Assembly: GCA_964484145.1 (NCBI GenBank)
Contig: CAZAED010000002.1
Span: forward strand, 1 to 64,000
DNA length: 64,000 bases
Source: JAEUSF01 sp964484145
GTDB taxonomy: Bacteria > Patescibacteriota > Doudnabacteria > UBA920
Direction of reading: 5' to 3'
The notes under the pieces: generated by a model
Database searches by the model: none
What the model was told of the DNA's origin: nothing
What the model saw: only the letters and a program-made list of their open reading frames with translations
Shown: positions 41,763 to 50,246 of the stretch, one piece after another
Position numbering within the stretch: the first letter of the stretch is position 1
Layout of the letters: each line of letters opens with the position of its first letter
Made by a program: the position numbers and the translations under genes

Positions 41763-42476
41763 TTATTTTTCAACTTTTAATCTATCTATTAATCTAGACA
41801 AACCAAGTTTTATATGTTTTGAAGCAGTATTTACTGCTGAACCCTTTGAAATCCCCTGATGCAAAGATTGTAAGTGTTTAATTAGTTCCTTTTTAGAAGT
41901 TAGCCCTTTGGTTTTAAATTGCCTATAATTATTTATAAAATCCGAAACTTCCGCTAAAAATTTAGTCTGAGCCGCATTGTTACTAACCGAGCCTAACTGT
42001 TCGGACAGTACAAAAATTGAATCATAAAATTTTAAAAGCCTATCTTCGTTTTTTGAATCTTCCATATCTTTTTCCGCTAACTTAGGCATGGAAAAATTTA
42101 GATAAGCTTTTGCCAATAAATAATCGCCCAACAATCGCTGCTGTACTGCTGCCATTAAACTTTCAGAGCGAGTTTTTTTCCAGTGTTTTAATATTAATTC
42201 CTTTTTATCTTGCCTTATAACGCTCTCGTCTGAAGAAAGCCAATCGTTCATAACCATCTCAACTCTATCGTAAAAAGTTTCTAAAATATCAAGCAGCTTC
42301 GCAGAGCGATCTGCTTCCGAAGAAAATGCTAATTTTTCAAGCTTAGCTTTCACCCATGGCTCTTTGTCATACAAAATTTCTAAAATACTAATCTGTACTT
42401 CTGAAAGATGACGTCTTAAAACTTCCGAGGCAAACAAAGCTTGTTTTTCATATTCAGGGCCAAATTCGTTTTCCAT
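41763..42476 (-). CDS. Helical hypothetical protein
   Basis: A 237-residue soluble protein of mostly amphipathic helices with many Lys, Glu and Leu (VLRRHLSEVQISILEILYDK, LSQ-free middle, KHIKLGLSRLIDRLKVEK at the end). No membrane segment, signal or catalytic motif is visible. It stands alone downstream of the groEL terminator on the same strand. I do not recognise the family. Confidence 0.65.
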   Translation of the reverse strand: MENEFGPEYEKQALFASEVLRRHLSEVQISILEILYDKEPWVKAKLEKLAFSSEADRSAKLLDILETFYDRVEMVMNDWLSSDESVIRQDKKELILKHWKKTRSESLMAAVQQRLLGDYLLAKAYLNFSMPKLAEKDMEDSKNEDRLLKFYDSIFVLSEQLGSVSNNAAQTKFLAEVSDFINNYRQFKTKGLTSKKELIKHLQSLHQGISKGSAVNTASKHIKLGLSRLIDRLKVEK

Positions 42477-42489
42477 ACCTCTACAATAT

Positions 42490-42524
42490 CAAAACCCCGG
42501 CTTTTTGTAAAAGCCGGGGTTTTG
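42490..42524 (-). terminator. Rho-independent terminator of groEL
   Basis: CAAAACCCCGGCTTTTT / AAAAGCCGGGGTTTTG hairpin, 40 bases past the groEL stop. Confidence 0.92.
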
Positions 42525-42561
42525 TATGCTACTTACTACCTACTACTAACTACTTACCTAT

Positions 42562-44244
42562 TTAATAGTCCATTCCCATTCCGCCCATTCCTCCTGGCAT
42601 ACCGCCGCCCATAGGGGCTGGTGACTTTGGTTCTGGCTTATCGACAATTATAGCCTCAGTTGTAACTAAGGTAGAAGCAATAGACACCGCATTTTCTAAA
42701 GCAAGTCTAGTAACTTTAACCGGGTCTACTATACCCATTTTCATCATATCGGCTTCTTTACCAACTTCCCAATTACCGCCGTCGTACTTGGCAAAGTTAT
42801 AGCCCACGTGGCTTCCCTGTTCTTTACTTTGAATATAAACAATAATTCCGGAAGGGTCTTTAATACCGGAGTTAAACGCAATTTGCCTTAAGGGTGCGTC
42901 TATAGAGTTGCGTACAACTCTAACGCCGGCCTTTTCTGAGTCAGAAAGTTTGCTGCCAAATTCTTCAAGCTTAGGAGCAATTCTAGCAAGTGCCGCGCCG
43001 CCGCCCGCGACTATTCCCTCTTCTACCGCAGCACGGGTTGCGTTTAGCGCGTCTTCTATTTTAAATTTCTTGGCTTTCATTTCTGTTTCAGTAAACGCGC
43101 CAACTTTTATAACCCCAACTCCGCCGGCGAGCCTAGCCATTCTCTCCTGCATTTTTTCTTTGTCGTAGTCAGAAGTAGAATTTTTGTGCTCAGCTTTAAT
43201 TTGGTTTACGCGGTCTGAAATTTTAGTTTTGTCGCCGCTTCCGTCTACAATTGTAGTGTGTTCTTTAGTAGCAATAACTTTTCTAGCTCTACCAAGCTGC
43301 TCTAAAGCAGTTGTTTCAAGTTTAAGGCCCATATCTTCGCTAACCACTGTACCGCCGGTTAATACGGCTATGTCCTGAAGCATTTCTTTTCTTCTGTCAC
43401 CAAAACCAGGAGCCTTAACCGCTAAAACATTAAAGGTGCCTTTAAGTTTGTTTATAACAAAAGTAGTTAAGGCTTCGCCTTCTACCTCGTCGGCAATTAT
43501 AACTATTTCTTTTTTGCCGCTCTGAGCGACTTTTTCCAAAATTGGCAAAACTTCTTGGACAGAAGAAACTTTTTTGTCAGTAATTAAAATATAAGGGTCT
43601 TCCCAAACAGCTTCCATACGTTCTGGGTTTGTAACCATATAAGGGTTTACAAAACCTTTGTCAAAGCGCATACCTTTTACCACTTCTTTTTGCAGGCCCG
43701 TAGTCTGGCCTTCTTCTACGGTTATAATGCCCTCGTGGCCAACTTCTTCCATAGCTTCGGAAATAAGTTTTCCTACTTCGGCGTCGAGTGACGCAATAGT
43801 AGCGACCTGCTCTATTTCTTCTTTAGTCTTAACTTCTTTCTTTACCTTTTTTAATTCTTCCACTACAAACTTTACGGCCTTGTCCATACCTCTTTTAATA
43901 TCGTTCGCTCTGGAGGAGTCTATGGAAACCGCGCCAAAACCTTCTTCTATCATTTTCTGCGCAAGTACTGTGGCAGTAGTTGTACCGTCACCCGCTGCTT
44001 CGTTAGTTTTGTTGGCAACTTCTTGTATGAGTGATGCGCCAATGTTTTCAAATTTATCTTCAAGTTCAATGTCTTTAGCCACAGTTACGCCGTCGTCGGT
44101 AATGGTCGGACTGCCGTAAGTTTTGTCTAATATGACTGCTTTTCCTGTAGGACCCAAAGTTACTTTAATTGCGTTGGCCGCAATGTCCACGCCGTTTTTT
44201 ATGGCCTGCTTGGCTGCAAAGCCGCTCTTTATAATTTTTGACAT
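42562..44244 (-). CDS. groL: Chaperonin GroEL (Hsp60)
   Basis: A 560-residue ATP-dependent chaperonin. Family landmarks: KVTLGPTGKAVILDKTYGSP, the ATP loop AGDGTTTATVLAQKM, VKAPGFGDRRKEMLQDIAVL, ARLAGGVGVIKVGAFTETEM, ARAAVEEGIVAGGGAAL-like RAAVEEGIVAGGGAALARI, and a Gly/Met-rich tail (GGGMPGGMGGMGMDY). Length is normal. It follows groES at 110 bases, with a word-type palindrome between. Confidence 0.97.
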   Translation of the reverse strand: MSKIIKSGFAAKQAIKNGVDIAANAIKVTLGPTGKAVILDKTYGSPTITDDGVTVAKDIELEDKFENIGASLIQEVANKTNEAAGDGTTTATVLAQKMIEEGFGAVSIDSSRANDIKRGMDKAVKFVVEELKKVKKEVKTKEEIEQVATIASLDAEVGKLISEAMEEVGHEGIITVEEGQTTGLQKEVVKGMRFDKGFVNPYMVTNPERMEAVWEDPYILITDKKVSSVQEVLPILEKVAQSGKKEIVIIADEVEGEALTTFVINKLKGTFNVLAVKAPGFGDRRKEMLQDIAVLTGGTVVSEDMGLKLETTALEQLGRARKVIATKEHTTIVDGSGDKTKISDRVNQIKAEHKNSTSDYDKEKMQERMARLAGGVGVIKVGAFTETEMKAKKFKIEDALNATRAAVEEGIVAGGGAALARIAPKLEEFGSKLSDSEKAGVRVVRNSIDAPLRQIAFNSGIKDPSGIIVYIQSKEQGSHVGYNFAKYDGGNWEVGKEADMMKMGIVDPVKVTRLALENAVSIASTLVTTEAIIVDKPEPKSPAPMGGGMPGGMGGMGMDY

Positions 44245-44265
44245 AGTTTATTCCTTTAAAGCTTC

Positions 44266-44345
44266 TACGAAATACGAACTGTTTACGAAAAATACGAAAT
44301 CTTTGTGCGTTCGTACATTTCGTATAAAATTCGTATTTCGTAGAG
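44266..44345. repeat. Intergenic inverted repeat (word TACGAAATACGAA)
   Basis: CTACGAAATACGAA (from about 44266) pairs with TTCGTATTTCGTAG (to about 44343). Extra TTTACGAAAAATACGAAATC and TACATTTCGTATAA words lie inside. It lies between groES and groEL. Confidence 0.75.
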
Positions 44346-44353
44346 ATTATTTA

Positions 44354-44659
44354 TTATTCTACTAAAGCTAAAATGTCGCTGTCGTCTTTTTCTTTGCCGA
44401 CATATAAAATTTTGTATTCAACTTTTTTGCCGTTTTCTTCCATTTCTATTTCATCGCCCGCGTATTTGCCAAACACAACTGTGTCGCCTACTTTAAGGCC
44501 TAAAGTGGCTATTTCACTGCCGTTACCTAATGCCACAATTTTACCTTGAGCTTTTTTTTCTTTGTCAGCGGTGTCCGGTAAAACTATACCTGACTTGGTA
44601 ACTTCCTCGCTGGAAGACTGCTTTACCAGAACCCTGTTGCCTAGTGGTTTTATATTCAT
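44354..44659 (-). CDS. groS: Co-chaperonin GroES (Hsp10)
   Basis: A 101-residue GroES: IKPLGNRVLVKQSSSEEVTK, SGIVLPDTADKEKKAQGKIV (mobile loop region), GDTVVFGKYAGDEIEMEENG and the C-terminal YVGKEKDDSDILALVE. It caps GroEL. First gene of the groES-groEL operon; a CIRCE-like operator lies 40 bases upstream of the start. Confidence 0.95.
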   Translation of the reverse strand: MNIKPLGNRVLVKQSSSEEVTKSGIVLPDTADKEKKAQGKIVALGNGSEIATLGLKVGDTVVFGKYAGDEIEMEENGKKVEYKILYVGKEKDDSDILALVE

Positions 44660-44698
44660 AACTATAATCCTTGTGTTAATTATCTTTTTATGGTTTAA

Positions 44699-44725
44699 TT
44701 ATCACTCGCATATAAAGAGTGATAA
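44699..44725 (-). promoter_or_regulatory. CIRCE-like operator (HrcA site) upstream of groES
   Basis: TTATCACTC (44699-44707), 9-base spacer, GAGTGATAA (44717-44725). This matches the CIRCE consensus TTAGCACTC-N9-GAGTGCTAA except for one position per arm. It implies HrcA-type heat-shock repression; no hrcA gene is in this window. Confidence 0.88.
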
Positions 44726-44768
44726 ACTATCCCAAAGCTATTTTAGCTCAAAAAAAATAACTCTGTCA

Positions 44769-44879
44769 ACCCCGTAGAATCACATTGCAAACTTTTCAAA
44801 ACACGCCTTTAAAACTGCTAAAAGTGAGGAAAATACAAGGGGTATAATTTATATATATTGCAATGTAGCTCTACGGGGT
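44769..44879. repeat. 111-base element with 22-base terminal inverted repeats
   Basis: ACCCCGTAGAATCACATTGC(AA) at 44769-44790 and (TT)GCAATGTAGCTCTACGGGGT at 44858-44879 match at 19 of 22 positions as an inverted pair. The inside is AT-rich with no gene. It could be a miniature inverted-repeat element or a large regulatory hairpin between groES and the methyltransferase gene. Confidence 0.6.
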
Positions 44880-44930
44880 CAAGCGGAGTGATAGCCTTAT
44901 TTTATTGGTAATTCGTGTTATAATTAGCCC

Positions 44931-45662
44931 ATGGAATCTTACAATTCTAAACAAGGCGCCGAGGAATATATTAAGTTTATTAATTCCGAAAACGGCCAAA
45001 TAGAACAAGAAGTTCTGCATAAAGCAGTTAGAAAAAGACTAACCGGCAACGAACAAAACCTGCTAGATGCCGCTTGTGGGCCCGGCTGGCTTTCTGGCAA
45101 ATTGGCGGATGAATTTAAAAACCTCGAGGCTTGCGATGCTTCAGAATTTTTAATTTCTTATGCCAGAGAAAATTTTCCAGGCATAAATTTTACAGTTTCA
45201 GATTTAAGCAAAAATCTCCCTTACCAAGAAAATTCTTTTGAGGCGATTATTTTAAATATGGCTAGCCACGACATACAAGACCAGCCGGCGGCATTTAAAA
45301 ATATTTTTTCTGTGTTAAAACCCGGCGGCAAGCTTATAATGACCCTTGCAAACCCCTACTACGCGCTTCCTGTGGGCCTTTGGAAACGAAGCTTTTGGGG
45401 GAAACTATTTTTTAGAAAGCCCAAATTAAAAATTCAGCCCTATAATTTTTTTAAACGTAGAGAAAGAAAATTTTCCTGGGGTACTTTAAACCCTTACTTT
45501 TACCCTCTTTCCGAGCAAATAAACAACCTGCTTAACGCGGGCTTTGTTCTAAATTATTTTCAAGATTTGGAAATAAAAAAAGACAGTAAAAACTTTGACT
45601 TAAACTACCAACTCTACCGCTTCCCTTATATTTTACTGCTGGAATTTAGCAAACCTAAGTAG
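44931..45662 (+). CDS. Class I SAM-dependent methyltransferase
   Basis: A 243-residue Rossmann-like methyltransferase. SAM motif LLDAACGPGWLSGKL (about residue 43), acidic loop ACDASEF, motif II/III VSDLSKNLPYQENSFEAI, and LKPGGKLIMTLANPYY. Substrate is not predictable. The 3' end overlaps the convergent nucleotidyltransferase gene by 30 bases. Confidence 0.8.
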   Translation: MESYNSKQGAEEYIKFINSENGQIEQEVLHKAVRKRLTGNEQNLLDAACGPGWLSGKLADEFKNLEACDASEFLISYARENFPGINFTVSDLSKNLPYQENSFEAIILNMASHDIQDQPAAFKNIFSVLKPGGKLIMTLANPYYALPVGLWKRSFWGKLFFRKPKLKIQPYNFFKRRERKFSWGTLNPYFYPLSEQINNLLNAGFVLNYFQDLEIKKDSKNFDLNYQLYRFPYILLLEFSKPK

Positions 45663-46559
45663 CACGTCTTTTTGCTTACTTTCCGGATGAAACGAAAGTT
45701 CATCTCCTGTAACCACAATAAATTTTTCCTGGCGAATGCGTCTTAGCTGCCAGGCTTTTAAATTTAATTCAAGCCATTTGCCAAAACTGCCTATAAAAAG
45801 TTTTTCTAAAACTTTCTGGCCTTTTGGCTGCACACTTTTTTCTAAGTTAAACTGTTGGGAATTTGGGAAAAACGAAAAAATCCAAGGGTTAGCTTTTTGA
45901 AACTCTCTGACAACTTCTGGAAATGCTAAAGGCCGTAATTTTAAATATTCCGAAGCGGTATAAAAATTTTTTAAATTATTAATAGCTTTAGGCCCAGCCA
46001 AATAATGGTTTAAACAAAAACGGTTAGCTATATTTTTACCATATCGCCTTTTGCCAATAACTTGGAAAAAGATTGTAACTAAAGTTCGCGCCAGCCACAA
46101 AAACTTACTGTCGGTAATTATTAACAAATCTATATCTGAACTGTCTTTTGGCTGGCCCAAAGCTTGGCTGCCAGCTAAAGCCACCCCGCGTACAAACGGA
46201 ATATTTTTTAAAAACCCAGAGTACTTTTTTATAATTTTTTCCCGCTTAAAACCATAAAAATAATTATTTATTCGCAGGTCTATTATATTAACCCGCCCCG
46301 GCAAACAATAATAACCGTTTTTAGTTTGAATCTGATCCTTTAACTGGTTTTCTAAAACAAAAAAAACCGCGTCCAAAGTTACCTGTTCGTATTCCTTACT
46401 AGCTTCCCCAATATGTTCAAATTCAAAATTAATATTTTTTTTAATTTCTGCGGGATCGTTGACTAAAAATTTGTGCAATTCAAAAAGCGTCAAGGGAATA
46501 TCTTGCAGGTCAAAAAATTGGAGAGTAGAAATAATACGATTTTGGAGCATATAAGTCAT
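45633..46559 (-). CDS. Nucleotidyltransferase-domain protein
   Basis: A 308-residue protein. Residues about 125-152 hold the polymerase-beta-like nucleotidyltransferase motif: ALAGSQALGQPKDSSDIDLL (Gly-Ser, then D-x-D). The first 95 residues resemble a winged-helix domain and the C-terminal part is helical. Family members transfer nucleotides to small molecules, RNA or proteins; the substrate is unknown. It is convergent and overlapping with the methyltransferase gene. Confidence 0.7.
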   Translation of the reverse strand: MTYMLQNRIISTLQFFDLQDIPLTLFELHKFLVNDPAEIKKNINFEFEHIGEASKEYEQVTLDAVFFVLENQLKDQIQTKNGYYCLPGRVNIIDLRINNYFYGFKREKIIKKYSGFLKNIPFVRGVALAGSQALGQPKDSSDIDLLIITDSKFLWLARTLVTIFFQVIGKRRYGKNIANRFCLNHYLAGPKAINNLKNFYTASEYLKLRPLAFPEVVREFQKANPWIFSFFPNSQQFNLEKSVQPKGQKVLEKLFIGSFGKWLELNLKAWQLRRIRQEKFIVVTGDELSFHPESKQKDVLLRFAKFQQ

Positions 46560-46560
46560 T

Positions 46561-46640
46561 CTAACATACTATCATATTAACATTTTACCAATCCCAAAAA
46601 AACTAACTTGTTAGGATGTTAGTATATTAAAATGTTAATA
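46561..46640. repeat. Intergenic inverted repeat (word CTAACATACTA)
   Basis: CTAACATACTATCATATTAA and ACATTTT at 46561 onward face TTAGGATGTTAGTATATTAA and AATGTTAATA at 46611 onward. Confidence 0.65.
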
Positions 46641-46645
46641 TTTTT

Positions 46646-46990
46646 CTATAATCCCAAACTATTTAAAGTTATTTCTTCCCACTCAAAGTCCACTTCCTTG
46701 TAGACTTTTAATTTATGAGAAAATTCTGTTTCGGAAAATTTGTACTGCGCCTGAGCAGACTGGCCCGCTCTGTGCGAGTACATTTCTTTTTTTTCTAACA
46801 CCACAGGCTTATTTTCCCTAACCAGTTTATAGCGGTCGCCGTTTGGATGCTGGAATTCTAAAATGTCCTGTGTTCCCTGCTTTTCCGGACCTTCTTCCTT
46901 TTGCACTATTAAATCTTCGTGGGAAAGTTTTGTCCCGCGAAAATTCTTCTTAGCCATTTCTACAATTTCCTGCCATTTGTCATCGGTCAT
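46646..46990 (-). CDS. Small hypothetical protein
   Basis: A 114-residue acidic soluble protein (KWQEIVEMAKKNFRGTKLSH at the start; LEFQHPNGDRYKLVRENKPV in the middle, predicted beta). No known motif. It ends WEEITLNSLGL. Flanked on both sides by word-type palindromes. Confidence 0.6.
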   Translation of the reverse strand: MTDDKWQEIVEMAKKNFRGTKLSHEDLIVQKEEGPEKQGTQDILEFQHPNGDRYKLVRENKPVVLEKKEMYSHRAGQSAQAQYKFSETEFSHKLKVYKEVDFEWEEITLNSLGL

Positions 46991-47092
46991 AGATTTACTA
47001 AATACTAATTTTTACTAATATACGAATATAAAATACATCAAATTTAATAAATAGCATTAGTATATTAGTACTAATTCGTATTTAGTAAATTT
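46991..47092. repeat. Intergenic inverted repeat (word ACTAATA / ATACTAAT)
   Basis: TTACTAAATACTAATTTTTA at 46988 onward faces TAAAAAATTAG-like words ending ATTCGTATTTAGTAAATTTA, with several ACTAATATACGAAT copies between. Confidence 0.6.
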
Positions 47093-47095
47093 AGC

Positions 47096-47314
47096 TTACT
47101 GTAACAGCCCTCCCGCTCCATAAATATTATTAAAACTACTAAGCACCATTGGAATAATAGCCAAAGCTGCCAAAAGGGGCAAAACCACCAAAGCAACAGT
47201 AATATACAACTGCCACTTCATATAAGTTTTAGTCTTCCGGCTATTTTCTAAAATTTCCTGAAGCATTTGTTCTTGAGATAAAACTGGTTGCGATGTATTT
47301 TGATTGTTTTCCAT
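47096..47314 (-). CDS. Small membrane protein
   Basis: A 72-residue protein from ATG 47314 (MENNQNTSQPVLSQEQMLQE); an upstream in-frame extension lacks support. Residues 33-60 form one strong membrane segment (WQLYITVALVVLPLLAALAI). The N-terminal half is a short amphipathic helix. Function unknown. It precedes, on the same strand, the hypothetical gene at 46646 and follows mutM. Confidence 0.6.
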   Translation of the reverse strand: MENNQNTSQPVLSQEQMLQEILENSRKTKTYMKWQLYITVALVVLPLLAALAIIPMVLSSFNNIYGAGGLLQ

Positions 47315-47364
47315 AATTTTAAATTTTTCCTTTTTAGATTTTTTTCTCTCCTTACTACTTACTA

Positions 47365-48291
47365 CTATGACTGGCACTTATGACAGAACGAAGCTGTCCT
47401 CCCCCCTACCTTAATGCTTTCTATTAATGTACCACATTTTTTACATTTTTGCCCCTTACGGCCGTAAACAAAGTGGTATTTGCCCATTTGGCCCCAACTG
47501 CCGTCGGTTCTAACAAAGTCACCTACGCTTGAACCTTTTGCCTGTATGCCTTTTAAAAGAACTGGCTTTATGTGATGGTAGATGGATTTTAATTCATCTT
47601 GCGATAAATTAGATACTTTCCTTGTTGGTAAAACACCCGCGTGAAATAGTATTTCGTCGCTATAAATATTCCCTATACCCGCCACAACTTTTGCATCCAT
47701 AAGCACCTCCTTAATTCGCCCCTGTGTCCGTTTTTTCACGGCCGTTTCAAAACGGACACTAGTGAAATTTTTAGAAAGGGGTTCGGGACCGAATTCTTTA
47801 AGTTCTTTTACTTCATTAATATCTTCATCGTGCACCAATTTTAAATAGCCGAACTTTCGCACATCGTTAAAATATAATGTTGACCCGTCTACAAACTTAA
47901 AAACCACATGAGTATGCTTGTCCGGAAGTTGTTTTAAAGGGGCAGATGCTTTGTTTAACAAACGGTATTTTCCTCCGGTTTTTTTACGTAAAGCTTTGTC
48001 TTCAAAAATAAATTGTCCGGTCATTTTTAAATGCACAAGCATAGACCAAGGTCCTGACAAATCAAAAATTAAAAGCTTCGCGCGCCTCTTAACAGACAAA
48101 AACTTTTGTCCGGTAATGGTTTTAATAAATAGCTTTACTATATTTGGCGATGTAATCCGTTTTGGTGAAAGCGTAGCTGACCCAATGCCGACAATTTTGG
48201 GCGCGAAAATACTAACCGATTTAATTTTTCGATTTATTAGTTTACTATTTAACTCTCTAACTACCGTTTCGACTTCAGGAAGTTCAGGCAC
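47365..48291 (-). CDS. mutM: Formamidopyrimidine-DNA glycosylase (Fpg)
   Basis: A 308-residue DNA repair glycosylase/AP lyase for oxidised purines. The catalytic N-terminus PELPEVETVVREL (Pro2, Glu3), the Lys in HLKMTGQF, LYFNDVRKFGYLKLV, the helix-two-turn-helix VVAGIGNIYSDEILFHAGVL and the zinc finger CKKCGTL ... CHKC are all present. Slightly longer than the usual 270 because of a loop near residues 105-120. Confidence 0.95.
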   Translation of the reverse strand: MPELPEVETVVRELNSKLINRKIKSVSIFAPKIVGIGSATLSPKRITSPNIVKLFIKTITGQKFLSVKRRAKLLIFDLSGPWSMLVHLKMTGQFIFEDKALRKKTGGKYRLLNKASAPLKQLPDKHTHVVFKFVDGSTLYFNDVRKFGYLKLVHDEDINEVKELKEFGPEPLSKNFTSVRFETAVKKRTQGRIKEVLMDAKVVAGIGNIYSDEILFHAGVLPTRKVSNLSQDELKSIYHHIKPVLLKGIQAKGSSVGDFVRTDGSWGQMGKYHFVYGRKGQKCKKCGTLIESIKVGGRTASFCHKCQS

Positions 48292-48297
48292 AAAATA

Positions 48298-48413
48298 AAT
48301 GACAAAAATTAAATAAATAATAAAAATGACAAAAATACAAATGTATTTCCATTTTTGTCATTTCCGTCGTTTTTGTTCATTTTTGTCATTTCCTATTTGT
48401 GCTACAATAATAT
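48298..48413. repeat. Intergenic inverted repeat (word ATGACAAAAATG)
   Basis: AAATGACAAAAATTAAATAA and AAAATGACAAAAATACAAAT face ATTTTTGTCATTTCCGTCGT and TCATTTTTGTCATTTCC. The GTCATTTCCGTCGTTTTTGT block is also found at 30885-30935 (TTTTTGTCATTCACGTCGTT). Confidence 0.7.
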
Positions 48414-48461
48414 TATCAGAAGCGTAAAATTGTGTCATTTGTTCAGATTATTTAGACTTTT

Positions 48462-49982
48462 ATGCCTACTCCCCAACATTTATTACGTTCTATCCCCCAT
48501 CATTTTAAACCCGAAGACGAAGCACTGCTCGCCAAAGCATTTGAATTTGCCAAAGAAGCTCACAAAGGCCAAAAACGAAAAAGCGGCGAAGAATACTTTG
48601 TTCACGTGAAAAGTGTTTGCATAATTTTAGGCCAAATTTTTCCGAACGTTCCGACTCTTGCCGCAGCACTCCTCCACGACATACCTGAGGATACCAAAAT
48701 TACCAACGACCAAATTAAAAAAGAATTCGGCGAAGAAATAGCCATATTAGTAGAAGGCGTAACTAAACTAGGCAGGGTACGTTTTCATGACAGTACAGAC
48801 AAGTTCTATGTGGAAAATTTGCGCAAACTCTTTATAGCTACCAGTGAAGACATTAGAGTTATTTTAATTAAGTTAGCTGACCGCATTCACAACATGCGGA
48901 CTATTGAATATTTACCCAAAGAAAAACAGGCCAAAATAGCCAAAGAGACTTTGGAAATGTACGCACCCATTGCCGCGCGTTTAGGTATTAGCGCTTGGAA
49001 AGACGAGCTAGAAGATATGGCTTTTAAAGTAGTCTACCCAAAAGAATTCGAGCAAACAAAAAAACTTCTAAACGGCGAGTTAAAAAAACGCGAACAAAGC
49101 ATTAAGGACTTAAAAAAATATTTAGAAACTGTTCTTAGAACAGAGGGGGTTAAATTTTTAGAAATTTCCGGGCGTATTAAGCGTGTTTACTCACTCTTCA
49201 AAAAATTGCAGAAATACAGCGGTGATTTTTCTAAAATTTACGATATTTTTGCTTTAAGAATAATTGTGCGATCAACTTCGGACTGCTACACAGTTTTAGG
49301 ACTCATACATAGGCACCTACAGCCCATGCCCGGCCGCATTAAGGACTATATTTCTACTCCCAAACCCAATGGTTACCAAAGCATACACACAACGGTTTTT
49401 GACGTGTCCGGAAATGTTTTTGAAATGCAAATACGCACAGACTTAATGCACGAAGAAGCAGAGCGTGGCATTGCCGCGCATTGGTTTTATAGCGAAGAAG
49501 GCAAGCCGCAGTCTGCCACAGCCTTTAGGGCACCGTGGGTAAAGGAACTTAGAGCCTGGCAAGAAGAAGCTTCTAGCGCGGAAGAATTCCTAGACAGCCT
49601 AAAAATAGATTTTTTTCAAGACCGTATTTTTGTCTTTACCCCTAAAGGCGACATTAAAGACTTGCCCGTTGGCGCCAGCGCAATAGATTTTGCTTTTTCG
49701 GTTCATACCGACCTAGGCTACCATATGATGGGTGTAAAAATAAATGGCAAAATGGCCAGCATATACGACGAACTAAAAAAGGGTGACGTTATAGAAGTTA
49801 TAAAAAATAAAAACCCGGTAAAAATTTCTCGTGACTGGTTAGAAAATGCGCAAACTTCCGGCGCCCGAAACAAAATTCGCCACTACTTAAACGAAAATGA
49901 CAAAGGCATTATGCGAAGAATAAGAGAGCTAAAACTTGCGGACCTTAAACCAAGTTTGCCAACGTTTTTTAGAAAAAAATAA
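48462..49982 (+). CDS. RelA/SpoT-family (p)ppGpp synthetase/hydrolase
   Basis: A 506-residue bifunctional-type Rel protein. HD hydrolase domain: KSGEEYFVHVKSV, LLHDIPEDTKIT, KLADRIHNMRT. Synthetase domain: IYDIFALRIIVRS, GRIKDYISTPKPNGYQSIHT and EMQIRTDLMHEEAERG. TGS domain: FVFTPKGDIKDLPVGASAID. The HD motif reads HDIPED rather than HDVVED but keeps the metal ligands. The protein ends after TGS, lacking the ACT/zinc-finger region, so it is about 200 residues shorter than classical Rel. Confidence 0.92.
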   Translation: MPTPQHLLRSIPHHFKPEDEALLAKAFEFAKEAHKGQKRKSGEEYFVHVKSVCIILGQIFPNVPTLAAALLHDIPEDTKITNDQIKKEFGEEIAILVEGVTKLGRVRFHDSTDKFYVENLRKLFIATSEDIRVILIKLADRIHNMRTIEYLPKEKQAKIAKETLEMYAPIAARLGISAWKDELEDMAFKVVYPKEFEQTKKLLNGELKKREQSIKDLKKYLETVLRTEGVKFLEISGRIKRVYSLFKKLQKYSGDFSKIYDIFALRIIVRSTSDCYTVLGLIHRHLQPMPGRIKDYISTPKPNGYQSIHTTVFDVSGNVFEMQIRTDLMHEEAERGIAAHWFYSEEGKPQSATAFRAPWVKELRAWQEEASSAEEFLDSLKIDFFQDRIFVFTPKGDIKDLPVGASAIDFAFSVHTDLGYHMMGVKINGKMASIYDELKKGDVIEVIKNKNPVKISRDWLENAQTSGARNKIRHYLNENDKGIMRRIRELKLADLKPSLPTFFRKK

Positions 49983-50040
49983 TCACTGATACACAAATAT
50001 CACAGACTACACAGATAAAAACATTGTTAATCATTTGAAT

Positions 50041-50072
50041 AAAAAATCCCCGAAAAGTCGGGGATTTTTTTA
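50041..50072. terminator. Rho-independent terminator after the Rel/SpoT gene
   Basis: AAAAAATCCCCGA / TCGGGGATTTTTTT hairpin. It also carries T on the opposite strand and overlaps the end of the small ORF at 50070. Confidence 0.9.
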
Positions 50073-50231
50073 TAATAAGTGGACTGGCAATTCTTTTTTG
50101 TCATCAGGTTTTTCTGTGGCATTCTGCTCTGGGGCATCTTGCCCCCTTACGAATTGCCCTTTTTCATCTAAGTATCCTTGCTGAGACTTATTAAATGAGG
50201 ACTTATCAAAATCCTCTGGTCTTATTGGCAT
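50070..50231 (-). CDS. Small hypothetical protein, 53 residues
   Basis: An ATG at 50231 opens a frame of MPIRPEDFDKSSFNKSQQGY, then LDEKGQFVRGQDAPEQ and a charged end KKELPVHLL. It is hydrophilic, probably disordered, with no Cys. It lies just downstream of ndk on the same strand and fills an otherwise empty gap. A similar build (short, polar, Asp/Gln/Lys-rich) is common for small conserved proteins. Confidence 0.5.
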   Translation of the reverse strand: MPIRPEDFDKSSFNKSQQGYLDEKGQFVRGQDAPEQNATEKPDDKKELPVHLL

Positions 50232-50246
50232 TTTTTAATTTTAATA

